From: CAYSPG01 sp964432885
GTDB lineage: Bacteria; Bacteroidota; Bacteroidia; AKYH767-A; OLB10
NCBI GenBank assembly: GCA_964432885.1
Contig: CAYSPG010000020.1
Location: forward strand, 1 to 64,000
Length of the DNA: 64,000 bases
Direction of reading: 5' to 3'
Shown here: in pieces, positions 9,048 to 17,660 of the stretch
Numbering within the stretch: the stretch's first letter is position 1
Layout of the letters: the number at the start of each line of letters is the position of its first letter
Position numbers and translations under genes: made by a program
The notes under the pieces: model-generated
What the model was told of the DNA's origin: nothing
The model's input: only the letters and a program-made list of their open reading frames with translations
The model's database searches: none

Positions 9048-9080
9048 AAAAAAGAGGAGTCATATAGCTCCTCTTTTTTT
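9048..9080. terminator. Bidirectional intrinsic terminator
   Basis: A 12-bp stem AAAAAAGAGGAG / CTCCTCTTTTTT with an 8-base loop lies between the convergent HtrA and sugar-transferase genes. A-tracts and T-tracts flank both sides, so it can terminate transcription from either direction. It overlaps the stop codon of the minus-strand gene. Confidence 0.85.
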
Positions 9081-9669
9081 ATGAAACAATTTTTAAAAAA
9101 GTAAGCCACATAATTTTTAAATCGGTAAAAAGGCCCGGATTGTGTATGTACTTTAAATTAAGTTCGAGTTTTGCTGGCATAATGTTTTTAATATAATAGC
9201 TTTCAGGATCGGCAGCGGTTGAAAGCAGTTCGTTTTCATTGCTAAATTCAATGCTTGCAAAATCGGTAATACCGGGTTTTACATCCAGTACCTTTAATTG
9301 GGAAGGTGTATATAAGTCAACATATTTTCTTACTTCGGGGCGTGGGCCAACAAAACTCATGTCGCCTTTAAGCACATTAATAAACTGGGGCAGTTCATCC
9401 AATTTGTACCTGCGCAGAAAATAGCCAACACGTGTAACACGCGGATCGCGGCCACCCACGGTTAACAAACCCCGCTTGTCGGCATCAGGATGCATGGTAC
9501 GGAATTTATAAATTTTAAAATCAGCATTTGATTTACCCACGCGGCTTTGCAAATAAAAAATTGTCCCTCTGCTATCGAGTTTAATAAGCAATGCTATAAA
9601 AACAAATACCGGAAAAAAAAGCAAAAGCAGTAACAACGACAGCAGCAAATCAAAAACTCTTTTGCTCAT
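9079..9669 (-). CDS. Undecaprenyl-phosphate sugar phosphotransferase (small WcaJ/PglC type)
   Basis: A 196-residue initiating glycosyl-1-phosphate transferase that loads the first sugar phosphate onto undecaprenyl phosphate for capsule, O-antigen or glycoprotein glycan synthesis. One membrane or re-entrant helix lies at residues 7-30 (LLLSLLLLLLFFPVFVF). The catalytic Asp-Glu pair is D91-E92 in YKLDELPQ, followed by GDMSFVGPRPE. The size is that of minimal monotopic enzymes, without the polytopic N-terminus of WbaP/WcaJ. It starts one base after the stop of the upstream aminotransferase gene, indicating an operon. The pair resembles the PglC/PglE arrangement for diamino-sugar pathways; the sugar is unknown. 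Confidence 0.9.
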   Translation of the reverse strand: MSKRVFDLLLSLLLLLLFFPVFVFIALLIKLDSRGTIFYLQSRVGKSNADFKIYKFRTMHPDADKRGLLTVGGRDPRVTRVGYFLRRYKLDELPQFINVLKGDMSFVGPRPEVRKYVDLYTPSQLKVLDVKPGITDFASIEFSNENELLSTAADPESYYIKNIMPAKLELNLKYIHNPGLFTDLKIMWLTFLKIVS

Positions 9670-9670
9670 A

Positions 9671-10888
9671 TTATTTAATATTCAACACGGCTGTAACCGA
9701 TTCACTAATTGCATCAATCACAAATTTAACCTGCTCATCCGTCATTGTATAAAACACCGGCAGAGAAATTTCGCGCGAATAGTTATCATAGGTTACAGGG
9801 TAATTTTTTATATCATACCCAAGATTTTTATAGAACGAAAACATGGGCACAGGAATAAAATGAACATTTACAGCTACATCTTTATCGAAAATTTTTTGCA
9901 GTATTTCATCGCGTTGCATTTCGTTTATGTTATTAATTCGCAACAGGTATAAGTGATAACAACTTTCAATACCATCCGTTTTTGATGGAGGTATCTGCGC
10001 CCATGAAAACTTTGAAAATGCAGTATCGTACATATCAACAATCCTTTTTCTGCGATCCATTGTTTCGGCATATCGGCTTAGTTCAACAAGGCCAATGCTT
10101 GCCATAATATCAGTCATATTGCATTTATACCCTGCTTCCACAATATCATAGCGCCAGTTTCCTTTTTGCATTTTAGCAAGCGCGTCTTTGTTTTGTCCAT
10201 GTAAGGTATAAACACATAAAAAATCATACACCTCTTGGTTACTAAATGGTGCCGGAAGATTTAATGTAACGGCACCGCCTTCGGCAGTGGTTAAATTTTT
10301 TACAGCATGAAAAGAAAACACACTTATATCACACAAACTTCCCGCCATTCGGTTTTTAGAGGTAGCACCAAACGAATGTGCTGCATCAGATAAAACCAAA
10401 ATGCGGTTAAGTTTTTTTTGATTTTCTCCATTCGCTATAAATTTTGATTGAATATCGGTTCGCTTTACAATGGCATTAATAGCATCATAATCACACAAAA
10501 AACCGCCCACATCTACTGGCATTATAACTTTTGTTTTTGAGGTAATATGTTTTTGTATTTCGGTTACATCAATGGTAAAATCCTCTTTTACATCCACAAA
10601 AACAGGTTTGGCTCCACAATGCATCACCACATTGGCAGTGGCTGAATATGTATACGCTGGTAAAATAACCTCATCGCCCTCTCCTACTCCATACCAGCGC
10701 AAAATTATTTCGAGCCCGGCTGTAGCAGAATTTAAACACAGCGTTGACTCAACACCGCAATAAGAAGATATTTCCTTTTCAAATTTTTTTGTTTTAGGGC
10801 CGGTAGTTATCCATCCCGATAACAGTGTATCGGCCACTTCATCAATTATACGCTTATCCATGCGCGGGGGCGAAAAAGGTACTTTCAT
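9671..10888 (-). CDS. DegT/DnrJ/EryC1/StrS-family sugar aminotransferase
   Basis: A PLP-dependent aminotransferase (405 residues) acting on nucleotide-linked keto-sugars. PLP Schiff-base lysine is K197 in FSFHAVKNLTTAEGG; D168 in VLSDAAHSFG binds the pyridine nitrogen; LPAYTYSATAN near residue 77 is the usual family block. It is the first gene of a two-gene operon with the sugar transferase, so it likely supplies an amino-sugar donor for the glycan that enzyme begins. Other genes for such a pathway (dehydratase, acetyltransferase, flippase) are not in the window. Upstream 220 bp hold no gene. Confidence 0.92.
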   Translation of the reverse strand: MKVPFSPPRMDKRIIDEVADTLLSGWITTGPKTKKFEKEISSYCGVESTLCLNSATAGLEIILRWYGVGEGDEVILPAYTYSATANVVMHCGAKPVFVDVKEDFTIDVTEIQKHITSKTKVIMPVDVGGFLCDYDAINAIVKRTDIQSKFIANGENQKKLNRILVLSDAAHSFGATSKNRMAGSLCDISVFSFHAVKNLTTAEGGAVTLNLPAPFSNQEVYDFLCVYTLHGQNKDALAKMQKGNWRYDIVEAGYKCNMTDIMASIGLVELSRYAETMDRRKRIVDMYDTAFSKFSWAQIPPSKTDGIESCYHLYLLRINNINEMQRDEILQKIFDKDVAVNVHFIPVPMFSFYKNLGYDIKNYPVTYDNYSREISLPVFYTMTDEQVKFVIDAISESVTAVLNIK

Positions 10889-11108
10889 CTGTTTATATTT
10901 TATACTTTATAAAAAGCTACATGAAATAGGAATTATATATTTTACTGAAAACCGTTCAGACAGTGGCTATTTCACATGCCTATTTAAGTTTGCTAAAATA
11001 ACCATTGACGACTAATTAAAACAACACTCTATTTATTTAGGTGTTTGCAATCACATCTTATCAAAAAACAACAATTTGTAAGTTTGCAATGGCTACCATA
11101 AGCTAGTA

Positions 11109-11882
11109 ATGGATCAACTGTTTTTAAACTCTGACTATACCGATTTTACCATTGGCATGTATGCCGCCAATGCAGGCCGCTACATTTTATTTTCGGGCAT
11201 GGCATGGTTGGTTTTTTACATGTGGAAGAAAAAACATTTTGCACCACGCAAAATACAAGTTGCTTTTCCTGAAACTAAAAAAGTGCGCACCGAAATAATT
11301 TACTCGTTTATTACGTTTATCTTTTTTGCTCTTACCGCACTGTTACTTCGCTGGCTGCGTAAACATGATTATACTTTTATTTATTTGGACATTCACCAGT
11401 ATGGTAAATTGTACTTTGTGGTTAGTGTTTTTTTAATGTTGTTTATTCATGATACGTATTTTTACTGGACACATCGATTTATGCACCTAAAAAATGTTTT
11501 TCCTGTGTTTCACCGTATCCATCATTTATCTAACAATCCATCACCTTGGGCTGCATTTTCTTTTCATCCGTTAGAAGCAGTTATCGAAGTGGGTGTGCTG
11601 CCGCTTATCGTTTTTATTATGCCTGTGCATCCGTTAGCTATTTTGATTTTTTTGGTTCTTATGACTGTAATGAATATAATTGGCCATTTAGGATACGAAC
11701 TATATCCAAAAAATTTTTTAAAAAATCCATTGCTCAGATGGAATAACACTTCCACACACCACAACATGCATCATCGGTTGGTAAACTGCAACTATGGATT
11801 GTATTTTAACTTTTGGGATAAATGGATGGGCACCAATCATAAGGAGTATCAAAAAAATTTTGATCGTGCTGCAGGAACTTGA
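11109..11882 (+). CDS. Fatty acid hydroxylase / sterol desaturase superfamily membrane protein
   Basis: A 257-residue integral membrane di-iron oxygenase of the ERG3/SUR2 type. The histidine clusters that bind iron are complete: H114-x7-H122-RFM-H126 (HDTYFYWTHRFMH), H135-RI-H138-H139, a GHLGYE histidine and THHNMHH at 216-222. Hydrophobic helices lie at about 20-40, 60-85, 95-113 and 155-190. A TAAGTTTG element lies at 11079-11086. Substrate cannot be deduced; candidates include fatty acyl chains of sphingolipid-like molecules or hopanoid or carotenoid-type lipids. It stands alone. Confidence 0.88.
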   Translation: MDQLFLNSDYTDFTIGMYAANAGRYILFSGMAWLVFYMWKKKHFAPRKIQVAFPETKKVRTEIIYSFITFIFFALTALLLRWLRKHDYTFIYLDIHQYGKLYFVVSVFLMLFIHDTYFYWTHRFMHLKNVFPVFHRIHHLSNNPSPWAAFSFHPLEAVIEVGVLPLIVFIMPVHPLAILIFLVLMTVMNIIGHLGYELYPKNFLKNPLLRWNNTSTHHNMHHRLVNCNYGLYFNFWDKWMGTNHKEYQKNFDRAAGT

Positions 11883-11986
11883 AAGATGTAAAATTATTCA
11901 AAGTCTAATTAGTTAGGGTTTATAATAATACATCCCCTTACCATCAACCAAATGCTAATGCAAGCATCACCTGTTCATAAACAATT

Positions 11987-12017
11987 TTGCTGCATTTGCT
12001 TTAAAAAAATATTTTTG
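11987..12017 (+). promoter_or_regulatory. Bacteroidota-type promoter for the WG-repeat gene
   Basis: TTG at 11987-11989 and TATTTTTG at 12010-12017 are separated by 20 bases, matching the -33 TTG / -7 TAnnTTTG pattern of the Bacteroidota primary sigma factor. The start codon is 24 bases further on. Confidence 0.6.
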
Positions 12018-12041
12018 TATAAACCATAAATCAAAATTAAA

Positions 12042-13088
12042 ATGACAAATAAATTAATGCTGGCAGCAGCACTGCTTGCCACCCAATGCGCAACAGCACA
12101 AACGTATGTTACACAAGTAAAACCTGCCGGTACTAAACTATGGGGATATACCAATATAAAAGGCGAAATACTAATACAGCCCCAATATGAAAAGTGTTAT
12201 CGCTTTTCTCCCGAAGGTTTGGCTGCCATTTACGACCGCGACCAAAGGCAATATCATTTTATCAATTTAAAAAATGAAAAGTTGGCGGTGGAAGCGGCTG
12301 GGTTTAAAATAAAAGACGGCCTTGGGTTTGATGTGGCCGGATTTAAAGATGGGCTGGCGCTGATAAAAAAAGGCGAAAAGTGGGGTTATATAAATACCAT
12401 GGGAAAAGTAGTTATTGAAGCTAAGTATGATGACGGATGCGATTTTGATGAAGGGGTGGCTTATGTAAAACTTGGAGGTAAATATTTTATAATAAACAAG
12501 CAGGGCACAGAAATGCCGGTGGCGGCTGATGCCACAGATGTGCGCGACTTTACCGAAGGCATGGCCCCATATCGTGCTGCCGACAAAAAGTTTGGGTTTA
12601 TAAATGCCGAAGGCAAAGTGGCTATACCGGCACAGTTTGAAAGCGTGGGCTATTTTAAAAATGGGCTGGCATGGGCAAAAATTAATGATGGCTTGCTTGG
12701 ATATATAAACCCCAAAGGCGAGTGGGTAATTAAACCTCAGTTTAATTCGGGTAAGGAGTTTGATAAAGAAAGTGGACTGGCACGAGTTAAAAATGGCGAG
12801 CGCTGGGCATACGTTAACCGGCAGGGCGAAATACTTGATATAAACGATACCGATGTGTGGGGAGATTTTTCGGAAGGACTTTGCGATGGCCGTAAAAATG
12901 GCAAAAAGGGTTTTTATGATAATAAAGGCAACTGGGTTATAGCCCCACAGTTTGACGGTGTGCGCGATTTTAAAAACGGATATGCTGCTGCTAAAATGGG
13001 TGATAAATGGGGCTTAATTGATAAAACAGGCAAGTGGATTTTACAGCCGCAGTTTGATGGGATAAAAGATATGGAGATAATTAAGTAA
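12042..13088 (+). CDS. Secreted WG-repeat (KWG) protein
   Basis: A 348-residue exported protein built almost entirely of WG repeats, a beta-propeller-like repeat of about 25-40 residues with unknown biochemical function. A signal peptide covers about 1-19 (LAAALLATQCATAQ). At least eight units are visible, each with the pattern K-W-G-Y-x-N-x-x-G-x-x-x-I-x-P-Q-F, for example KWGYINTMGKVVIEAKY, KFGFINAEGKVAIPAQF and KWGLIDKTGKWILQPQF. Some units are divergent (KYFIINKQGTEM). It probably stays in the periplasm or on the cell surface. It sits alone between its own promoter and a dispersed repeat. Confidence 0.9.
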   Translation: MTNKLMLAAALLATQCATAQTYVTQVKPAGTKLWGYTNIKGEILIQPQYEKCYRFSPEGLAAIYDRDQRQYHFINLKNEKLAVEAAGFKIKDGLGFDVAGFKDGLALIKKGEKWGYINTMGKVVIEAKYDDGCDFDEGVAYVKLGGKYFIINKQGTEMPVAADATDVRDFTEGMAPYRAADKKFGFINAEGKVAIPAQFESVGYFKNGLAWAKINDGLLGYINPKGEWVIKPQFNSGKEFDKESGLARVKNGERWAYVNRQGEILDINDTDVWGDFSEGLCDGRKNGKKGFYDNKGNWVIAPQFDGVRDFKNGYAAAKMGDKWGLIDKTGKWILQPQFDGIKDMEIIK

Positions 13089-13182
13089 ATGAGTTAGAGG
13101 TAATGTGGCAGCTTATCCTAAATGGAAAATATACAACTGGATATTAGGATTTGATTTTTATTAATCAATAAAATAAACTAAT

Positions 13183-13236
13183 GCAGAGGCGCAAAGGCGC
13201 TGTGGTTTTTTCTCTTCGTATTTGCGCTTCTGCGTT
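13183..13236. repeat. Dispersed inverted repeat (GCAGAGGCGCAAA type)
   Basis: Left arm GCAGAGGCGCAAA (13183-13195) and right arm TTTGCGCTTCTGC (13221-13233) are complementary at 12 of 13 positions with a 25-base spacer. It lies between two convergent genes and might also end transcription. The same word family (CGCAGAGNCGCAAAGNCGC) is, from memory, very common between genes in Bacteroidota. Confidence 0.6.
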
Positions 13237-13251
13237 AACCAATAATACCAC

Positions 13252-15384
13252 TTAGTTAAGCTGTGCTTCGCTTTTCTTATAATCTTCGTGCAGCTTTTTT
13301 TGCAACTCAGGCGGCACAGGCGAATATTCGGCAAACGTAGTTTTAATTTTTGCTTTACCTTGTGTTATTGATTTAAGCGCAGTTGAATAACCATCCAGTT
13401 CAACCAAAGGAGTTTTAGCTTTGATAATCTGGTGGCCATTGCGCGAGTCCATGCCTGTGATAATGCTTCTGCGGCTTTGCAGGTCGCTCATCACATCGCC
13501 CATAAGTTCTTCGGGCATTTCAACTTCTAAATCATAAATAGGTTCGAGCAGTTGGGGTTGTGCATTATGAAACGCCTCGCGAAAAGCCATCATGCCGGCA
13601 ATTTTAAATGAGATGTCGTTACTGTCAACCGGATGCATTTTGCCGTCATACACACTTACCCGCACATCACGCACATACGAACCAGTCAAAGGTCCTTCCT
13701 GCATTTTTTCCATCACACCTTTTAATATTGAAGGCAGAAAACGTGTATCAATGGCCCCGCCTGTTATACAATTATTAAAAACAAGCTTGCCTCCCCACGG
13801 CAGCGGGTGCTCTTCCTTGTCGCGCAAAGGATATTCTTTAATATCAGGCATGCCATCATAGTAGGGTTCTATTTTTATATACACTTCGCCAAACTGCCCT
13901 GCTCCACCCGATTGTTTTTTATGCCGGTAATTTGCCAAAGCGGGTTTTTGAATTGTTTCGCGGTAAGGTATGCGTGGTTTTACAAAATCAATTAACAGCT
14001 TATACACTTTTTCTAAACGCCACTTGGTTACGTTTAAGTGCAACTCGCCCTGCCCGTGCAAAATAATTTGCTTTAGCTCACGCGAATATTCTACCAGCAA
14101 TGTTTGATCTTCAACATGTATTTCGTTTAATACTTCTGAAAGTTTTTCTTCGTCATTTTTATTTTTTGCTACAATGGCAAGTCGAATTTTTGCATCGGGA
14201 TAATGGGTTGGGTCAACAACTACAGCAGTTCCTTTGCCACACAGGGTTTGGTTGCTAAATGTATTTTTAAGTTTAAGGGTGCAGCCTATATCACCGGCAC
14301 GCAGCTTGTCAACGGCATTTTTATTTTTTCCGTCCATAATAAAAAGCTGTGTAAGGCGCTCGGCCGTGTTTGTTTTTGTATTGGTAACTTCCATGCCTGC
14401 GGCAACTTCACCCGCCAGCACTTTAAAAAACGACAGCTTGCCAAGATGTGGTTCAATAAGTGTTTTGTACACAAACAATACGGTTGGCTTTGATGCATCA
14501 CAAACAATATCCTGCCCGTCAATGGTTTTTTCGGCCGGCATTTCAACGGCAGATGGAGCTACGTTATCAATAAATCCCATCATGCGGCCGCTGCCCATGT
14601 TCTTTTTTGCCGACAGGCAAAAAACCGGAAACACCTGGTGTTTCATCATACCTAATTTTATTCCCTGGCGCAGTTCGTCTTCGTCTAAGTTTCCTTTTTC
14701 AAAATAAAGTTCCATTAGTTTCTCATCATTCTCTGCGGCTTTTTCCACCAGTGCATTATGCAATTCCTTTGCGCGATCCATTTCTTCGGCAGGTATAGCG
14801 AGTTTTTCGGGCTTGCCACCGTTGGCAGGAAACTTATACATGGTCATTTTTAATAAATCAATAATGGCATTAAACCCTGTGCCCTGATTTAGGGGGTATT
14901 GCATTACCGTTACCGCACTGCCAAATTTTCGTTTAGCTTCTTCCACAGTTTGGTTAAAGTTGGCATGTTCATGATCAAGCTGGTTAATAGCAAACAGGGT
15001 AGGTTTTTGGTAATTGTCAATATAATCCCAAACAATTTCGCTGCTGGCCTCAACCCCGTGTGCGGCATTTAAAACCATAATGGTGGTATCGCATACGCGA
15101 ACGGCAGAAATTACTTCGCCAATAAAATCGTCAATGCCGGGTGTATCAATAATATTTATTTTATAGTCGCGCCATTCGGTATGCATGGCAGTGGCATAAA
15201 CCGAACTTTGGCGTTCGTGTTCTATTTCGTGAAAATCAGAAACCGTATTTTTTTCTTCCACCGTTCCTCTTCGGGAAATAAGTCCGGCTTCAAACATCAT
15301 GGTTTCGGCAAGTGTAGTCTTGCCGCTTTTCGCAGAGCCAACTATGGCCACATTTTTTACATGTTTTTCATCAAATGACTTCAT
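13252..15384 (-). CDS. EF-G paralogue lacking the catalytic histidine
   Basis: A 710-residue protein with the five-domain layout of elongation factor G. The P-loop GSAKSGKTT (16-24) and DTPG (80-83) are present, and the G4 motif is NQLD (134-137) in place of NKxD. In switch II the catalytic His of DTPGHVDF is Ile (I84, DTPGIDDF). In switch I the ERGIT core is ERQSS. C-terminal domains IV-V are intact (SGGAGQFGEVYIKIEP, SRRSIITGM). A Bacteroides thetaiotaomicron EF-G paralogue (EF-G2) is reported to support slow translation without GTP hydrolysis; this protein has the residue changes expected of that type, though orthology is inferred. It is monocistronic. Confidence 0.88.
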   Translation of the reverse strand: MKSFDEKHVKNVAIVGSAKSGKTTLAETMMFEAGLISRRGTVEEKNTVSDFHEIEHERQSSVYATAMHTEWRDYKINIIDTPGIDDFIGEVISAVRVCDTTIMVLNAAHGVEASSEIVWDYIDNYQKPTLFAINQLDHEHANFNQTVEEAKRKFGSAVTVMQYPLNQGTGFNAIIDLLKMTMYKFPANGGKPEKLAIPAEEMDRAKELHNALVEKAAENDEKLMELYFEKGNLDEDELRQGIKLGMMKHQVFPVFCLSAKKNMGSGRMMGFIDNVAPSAVEMPAEKTIDGQDIVCDASKPTVLFVYKTLIEPHLGKLSFFKVLAGEVAAGMEVTNTKTNTAERLTQLFIMDGKNKNAVDKLRAGDIGCTLKLKNTFSNQTLCGKGTAVVVDPTHYPDAKIRLAIVAKNKNDEEKLSEVLNEIHVEDQTLLVEYSRELKQIILHGQGELHLNVTKWRLEKVYKLLIDFVKPRIPYRETIQKPALANYRHKKQSGGAGQFGEVYIKIEPYYDGMPDIKEYPLRDKEEHPLPWGGKLVFNNCITGGAIDTRFLPSILKGVMEKMQEGPLTGSYVRDVRVSVYDGKMHPVDSNDISFKIAGMMAFREAFHNAQPQLLEPIYDLEVEMPEELMGDVMSDLQSRRSIITGMDSRNGHQIIKAKTPLVELDGYSTALKSITQGKAKIKTTFAEYSPVPPELQKKLHEDYKKSEAQLN

Positions 15385-15565
15385 AACATTAGTTGATTTT
15401 AGGTGTGAAACTGATTTGGTTAATTACAAAGGTTTCCGAAAAGTAGGAAAGGAAATTGAGAAATGCAAAAAACGTGATGTTTTATTCAGATAAAAATTTA
15501 CACGAGTTACTTTTATTAAATCAAATTGGTACTTTTAGCCTGCCTGCACAGGTCTTAATTTTTTT

Positions 15566-17548
15566 ATGACAACACTTAATCGCCCTGTTTTTACAATAGC
15601 AGCTATTGTATTTTGTTTGGTTTTTTTATGGATTGATGGTAATGGGCAGTGGATAAAAACCAAGGAGCAAGCGGATAGTGTGTTTGCTGAGTTAAAAAAA
15701 CAACCGTTTGAGAAAATTTCCTGTAAAGATATTGAATCGGTATTCCATTATTATTCGAAACACCAATACGTTGAGGAAGATTCTCTTGTTGTTTTTTTAA
15801 AAGACATAGCTACGAGAGTTAATACAGATTCGGTGTGGGGATACTATTACCGGAAAAAAGCTGACGCTAAAAGTTTAAAAGGGGCTATTAACAGAATACC
15901 TTATTCTGACTCGGCATTAGTGCATGCTTTAAAGGGAAATTGGCCACAACTTCAGGTAGAACTTTATTCGGCCAGGGTAACTATGTTTCTTAACTTGAGT
16001 AATACAGAAGCAGCATTATACAATGGGTTAAGAGCTTTGGAAATAAGCGAAAAGTACGATGTACTTAAATACCTGCCATGGCGGTACTTCTCTGTTTCGT
16101 TAATTTATGAGATGCTAAAAGACACTGCGCGTGAGTATGAAATGGCGCAAAAGGCTTATTTGGCTGCAAGGAGATTAAATACAGATGTTGCCATTGGCGA
16201 TGCATCTGCAAGGTTATGTGATATAGAAAATAAACTGGGAAACTATAATCGTGCTTTAGAACTTCAGCAAATAGGTTTTGAAACATGCAAGACAAGAAAC
16301 GATTCGACATGTGTGGCTAATAGTTTCAGGCAAAAGGCTAAAATTTATATTAAAATGAATAAGCCTGAATTAGCTATTTCAGAATTAAATAAAGCTCTTG
16401 TAAATTTTGGACGATTTGCAGAAACCTTTGTTGTGTATGCATACAATGAAAAAGCTTCGGCATTTATGCTTTTAAATAATGTTGATAGCACAATAAGTTC
16501 GCTACACAGCGGACTGGCAATAGCAGACCAAATACATAATATTCCTTTGCAAATTGATGTTTACAAAAGATTAGCTGATGCATATGCTAAAAAAAATGAT
16601 TTTAATAATGCATACTTATATCTTACAAAACTATATAGTCATAATGAGTTGTTAATTACCGAAGCCCAGCGCAAAGCCAGCGAAGAGCTTGCTGTGAAAT
16701 ACGAAACCGAAAAAAAAGAAAATGAAATAAAACTGCTGGCACAGCAAAAAGAACTGAAAGAAAAAGACGCTTCGCAAAAACAACTGTATATATATGCTGC
16801 AGTTTTGGTAGCTGCGCTGCTGTTGGTGGTGCTTGTGGTTAGCTACCGCAACTTTAATCTTAAACGCAAAACGCAGGCGCAACTTGCCGAAATGCAACAG
16901 CAGCAGCGCATATTGCAGGAGCGCACACGCATTGCAGCCGAACTGCATGATGATTTAGGCAGCGGCCTTACCAAAATTTCGCTGATGAGCCAGGTGGCAG
17001 GCAACATTGCAGGCGACAAGCGCGAGCAAACGTTGCATAAAATTACTACCGAATCATCCGACATGGTTGATAGAATGAACGGAATTATCTGGGCGCTGAA
17101 TACGAAGAATGATTCGTTGCCAAACTTAATTTCATTTATCCGCAAAATGGCGTTTGAAATGTTTGAAAATTCCAACATCAAAATAAAATGGAATGCTCCC
17201 GAAGAAATTACCGATGTGGAAGTAAGTGGTGAGGTGCGCAGAAATATTTATTTGGTGGTGAAGGAGGCGTTGCACAATGCACTTAAATATTCAAACGCTG
17301 ATGAAGTAAAAGTTACAATTGGTTTTGAAAACGGAAATTTTAAAATTGAAATTGCTGATGATGGAAAAGGGTTTATATACCCTCCCCTTGGGGGAGGGAT
17401 GGGTGGGGCCGGCAATGGATTAAGCAATATGCGCAAGCGCATGGAAGAAATTAGAGGGGAGTTTGAAATAAATTCTGAAATTGGTATGGGAACAAAAATT
17501 TGCATAGGGCTACACCCTATTAAATTGCATAGGGCTACACCCTATTAA
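15566..17548 (+). CDS. TPR-containing sensor histidine kinase (HisKA_3 type) with repeat-derived segments
   Basis: A 660-residue membrane kinase. An N-terminal signal anchor (about 5-24) is followed by tetratricopeptide-like helices (about 100-380), a coiled segment, a transmembrane helix (about 408-428), a HisKA_3 domain with phosphorylated H461 (RIAAELHDDLGSGLTKIS) and an HATPase_c domain (EALHNALKYSNA, DDGKGF, GNGLSNMRKR). Its partner is the NarL-type regulator 112 bp downstream. Two stretches look repeat-derived: residues 604-615 (IYPPLGGGMGGA), between the ATPase G-boxes, are encoded by a hairpin repeat, and the last 13 residues by tandem 25-bp hairpin repeats. The core ATPase motifs remain intact, so it is probably active. 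Confidence 0.88.
   Translation: MTTLNRPVFTIAAIVFCLVFLWIDGNGQWIKTKEQADSVFAELKKQPFEKISCKDIESVFHYYSKHQYVEEDSLVVFLKDIATRVNTDSVWGYYYRKKADAKSLKGAINRIPYSDSALVHALKGNWPQLQVELYSARVTMFLNLSNTEAALYNGLRALEISEKYDVLKYLPWRYFSVSLIYEMLKDTAREYEMAQKAYLAARRLNTDVAIGDASARLCDIENKLGNYNRALELQQIGFETCKTRNDSTCVANSFRQKAKIYIKMNKPELAISELNKALVNFGRFAETFVVYAYNEKASAFMLLNNVDSTISSLHSGLAIADQIHNIPLQIDVYKRLADAYAKKNDFNNAYLYLTKLYSHNELLITEAQRKASEELAVKYETEKKENEIKLLAQQKELKEKDASQKQLYIYAAVLVAALLLVVLVVSYRNFNLKRKTQAQLAEMQQQQRILQERTRIAAELHDDLGSGLTKISLMSQVAGNIAGDKREQTLHKITTESSDMVDRMNGIIWALNTKNDSLPNLISFIRKMAFEMFENSNIKIKWNAPEEITDVEVSGEVRRNIYLVVKEALHNALKYSNADEVKVTIGFENGNFKIEIADDGKGFIYPPLGGGMGGAGNGLSNMRKRMEEIRGEFEINSEIGMGTKICIGLHPIKLHRATPY
17375..17410. 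repeat. GC-rich hairpin repeat inserted in frame in a kinase gene
   Basis: The coding sequence contains CCCTCCCC-TTG-GGGGAGGG followed by ATGGGTGGGG, a palindrome of the same family as intergenic copies at 19643-19672 and 53831-53921. It encodes residues 604-615 of the histidine kinase between the conserved DDGKGF and GNGL motifs. The remainder of the gene has ordinary AT-rich codon use. Confidence 0.7.
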
Positions 17549-17597
17549 ATCGCATAGGGCTACACCCTATGCAATAAGATTGCGCCCTTTCAGGGCT
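17502..17597. repeat. Triple 25-bp hairpin repeat plus GCCCTTTCAGGGC palindrome
   Basis: Three copies of GCATAGGGCTACACCCTAT start at 17502, 17527 and 17552, a 25-base period. Each has arms ATAGGG/CCCTAT around a CTACA loop; the third ends CCCTATGC, extending the stem. A second palindrome GCCCTTTCAGGGC follows at about 17584-17596. This resembles REP/BIME-type composite elements. The first two units lie inside the kinase reading frame and provide its C-terminus and stop. Confidence 0.8.
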
Positions 17598-17608
17598 TGT
17601 TGGTGCCA

Positions 17609-17624
17609 TTACACAAAAGTGTAA
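17609..17624. promoter_or_regulatory. Inverted repeat TTACAC-N4-GTGTAA upstream of response regulator
   Basis: A perfect 6-bp inverted repeat, TTACAC-AAAA-GTGTAA, lies 36 bases before the regulator start and 23 bases before its TACATTTG -7 element. A closely similar sequence (15 of 17 positions) occurs at 18350-18366 before the stand-alone HTH gene. This placement suggests an operator for one of the two LuxR-type DNA-binding proteins. Confidence 0.5.
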
Positions 17625-17647
17625 TCGCCCCCCACCCCAAACACCCT

Positions 17648-17655
17648 TACATTTG
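17648..17655 (+). promoter_or_regulatory. -7 element implying a near-leaderless transcript
   Basis: TACATTTG matches TAnnTTTG and ends only 5 bases before the ATG at 17661. If used, transcription would begin at or next to the start codon. No TTG is found at -33, so activation by a factor bound at 17609-17624 would fit. Confidence 0.45.
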
Positions 17656-17660
17656 CACCA

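Noticed and set aside
14234..14707. 157-residue plus-strand ORF opposite the EF-G paralogue
   Set aside because: It is fully antisense to a well-supported gene, with no domain and no upstream signals.
17502..17575. Possible transcription terminator of the kinase gene
   Set aside because: The stems lack following T-tracts and occur as a tandem array starting within the coding sequence; a repeat element explains them better.
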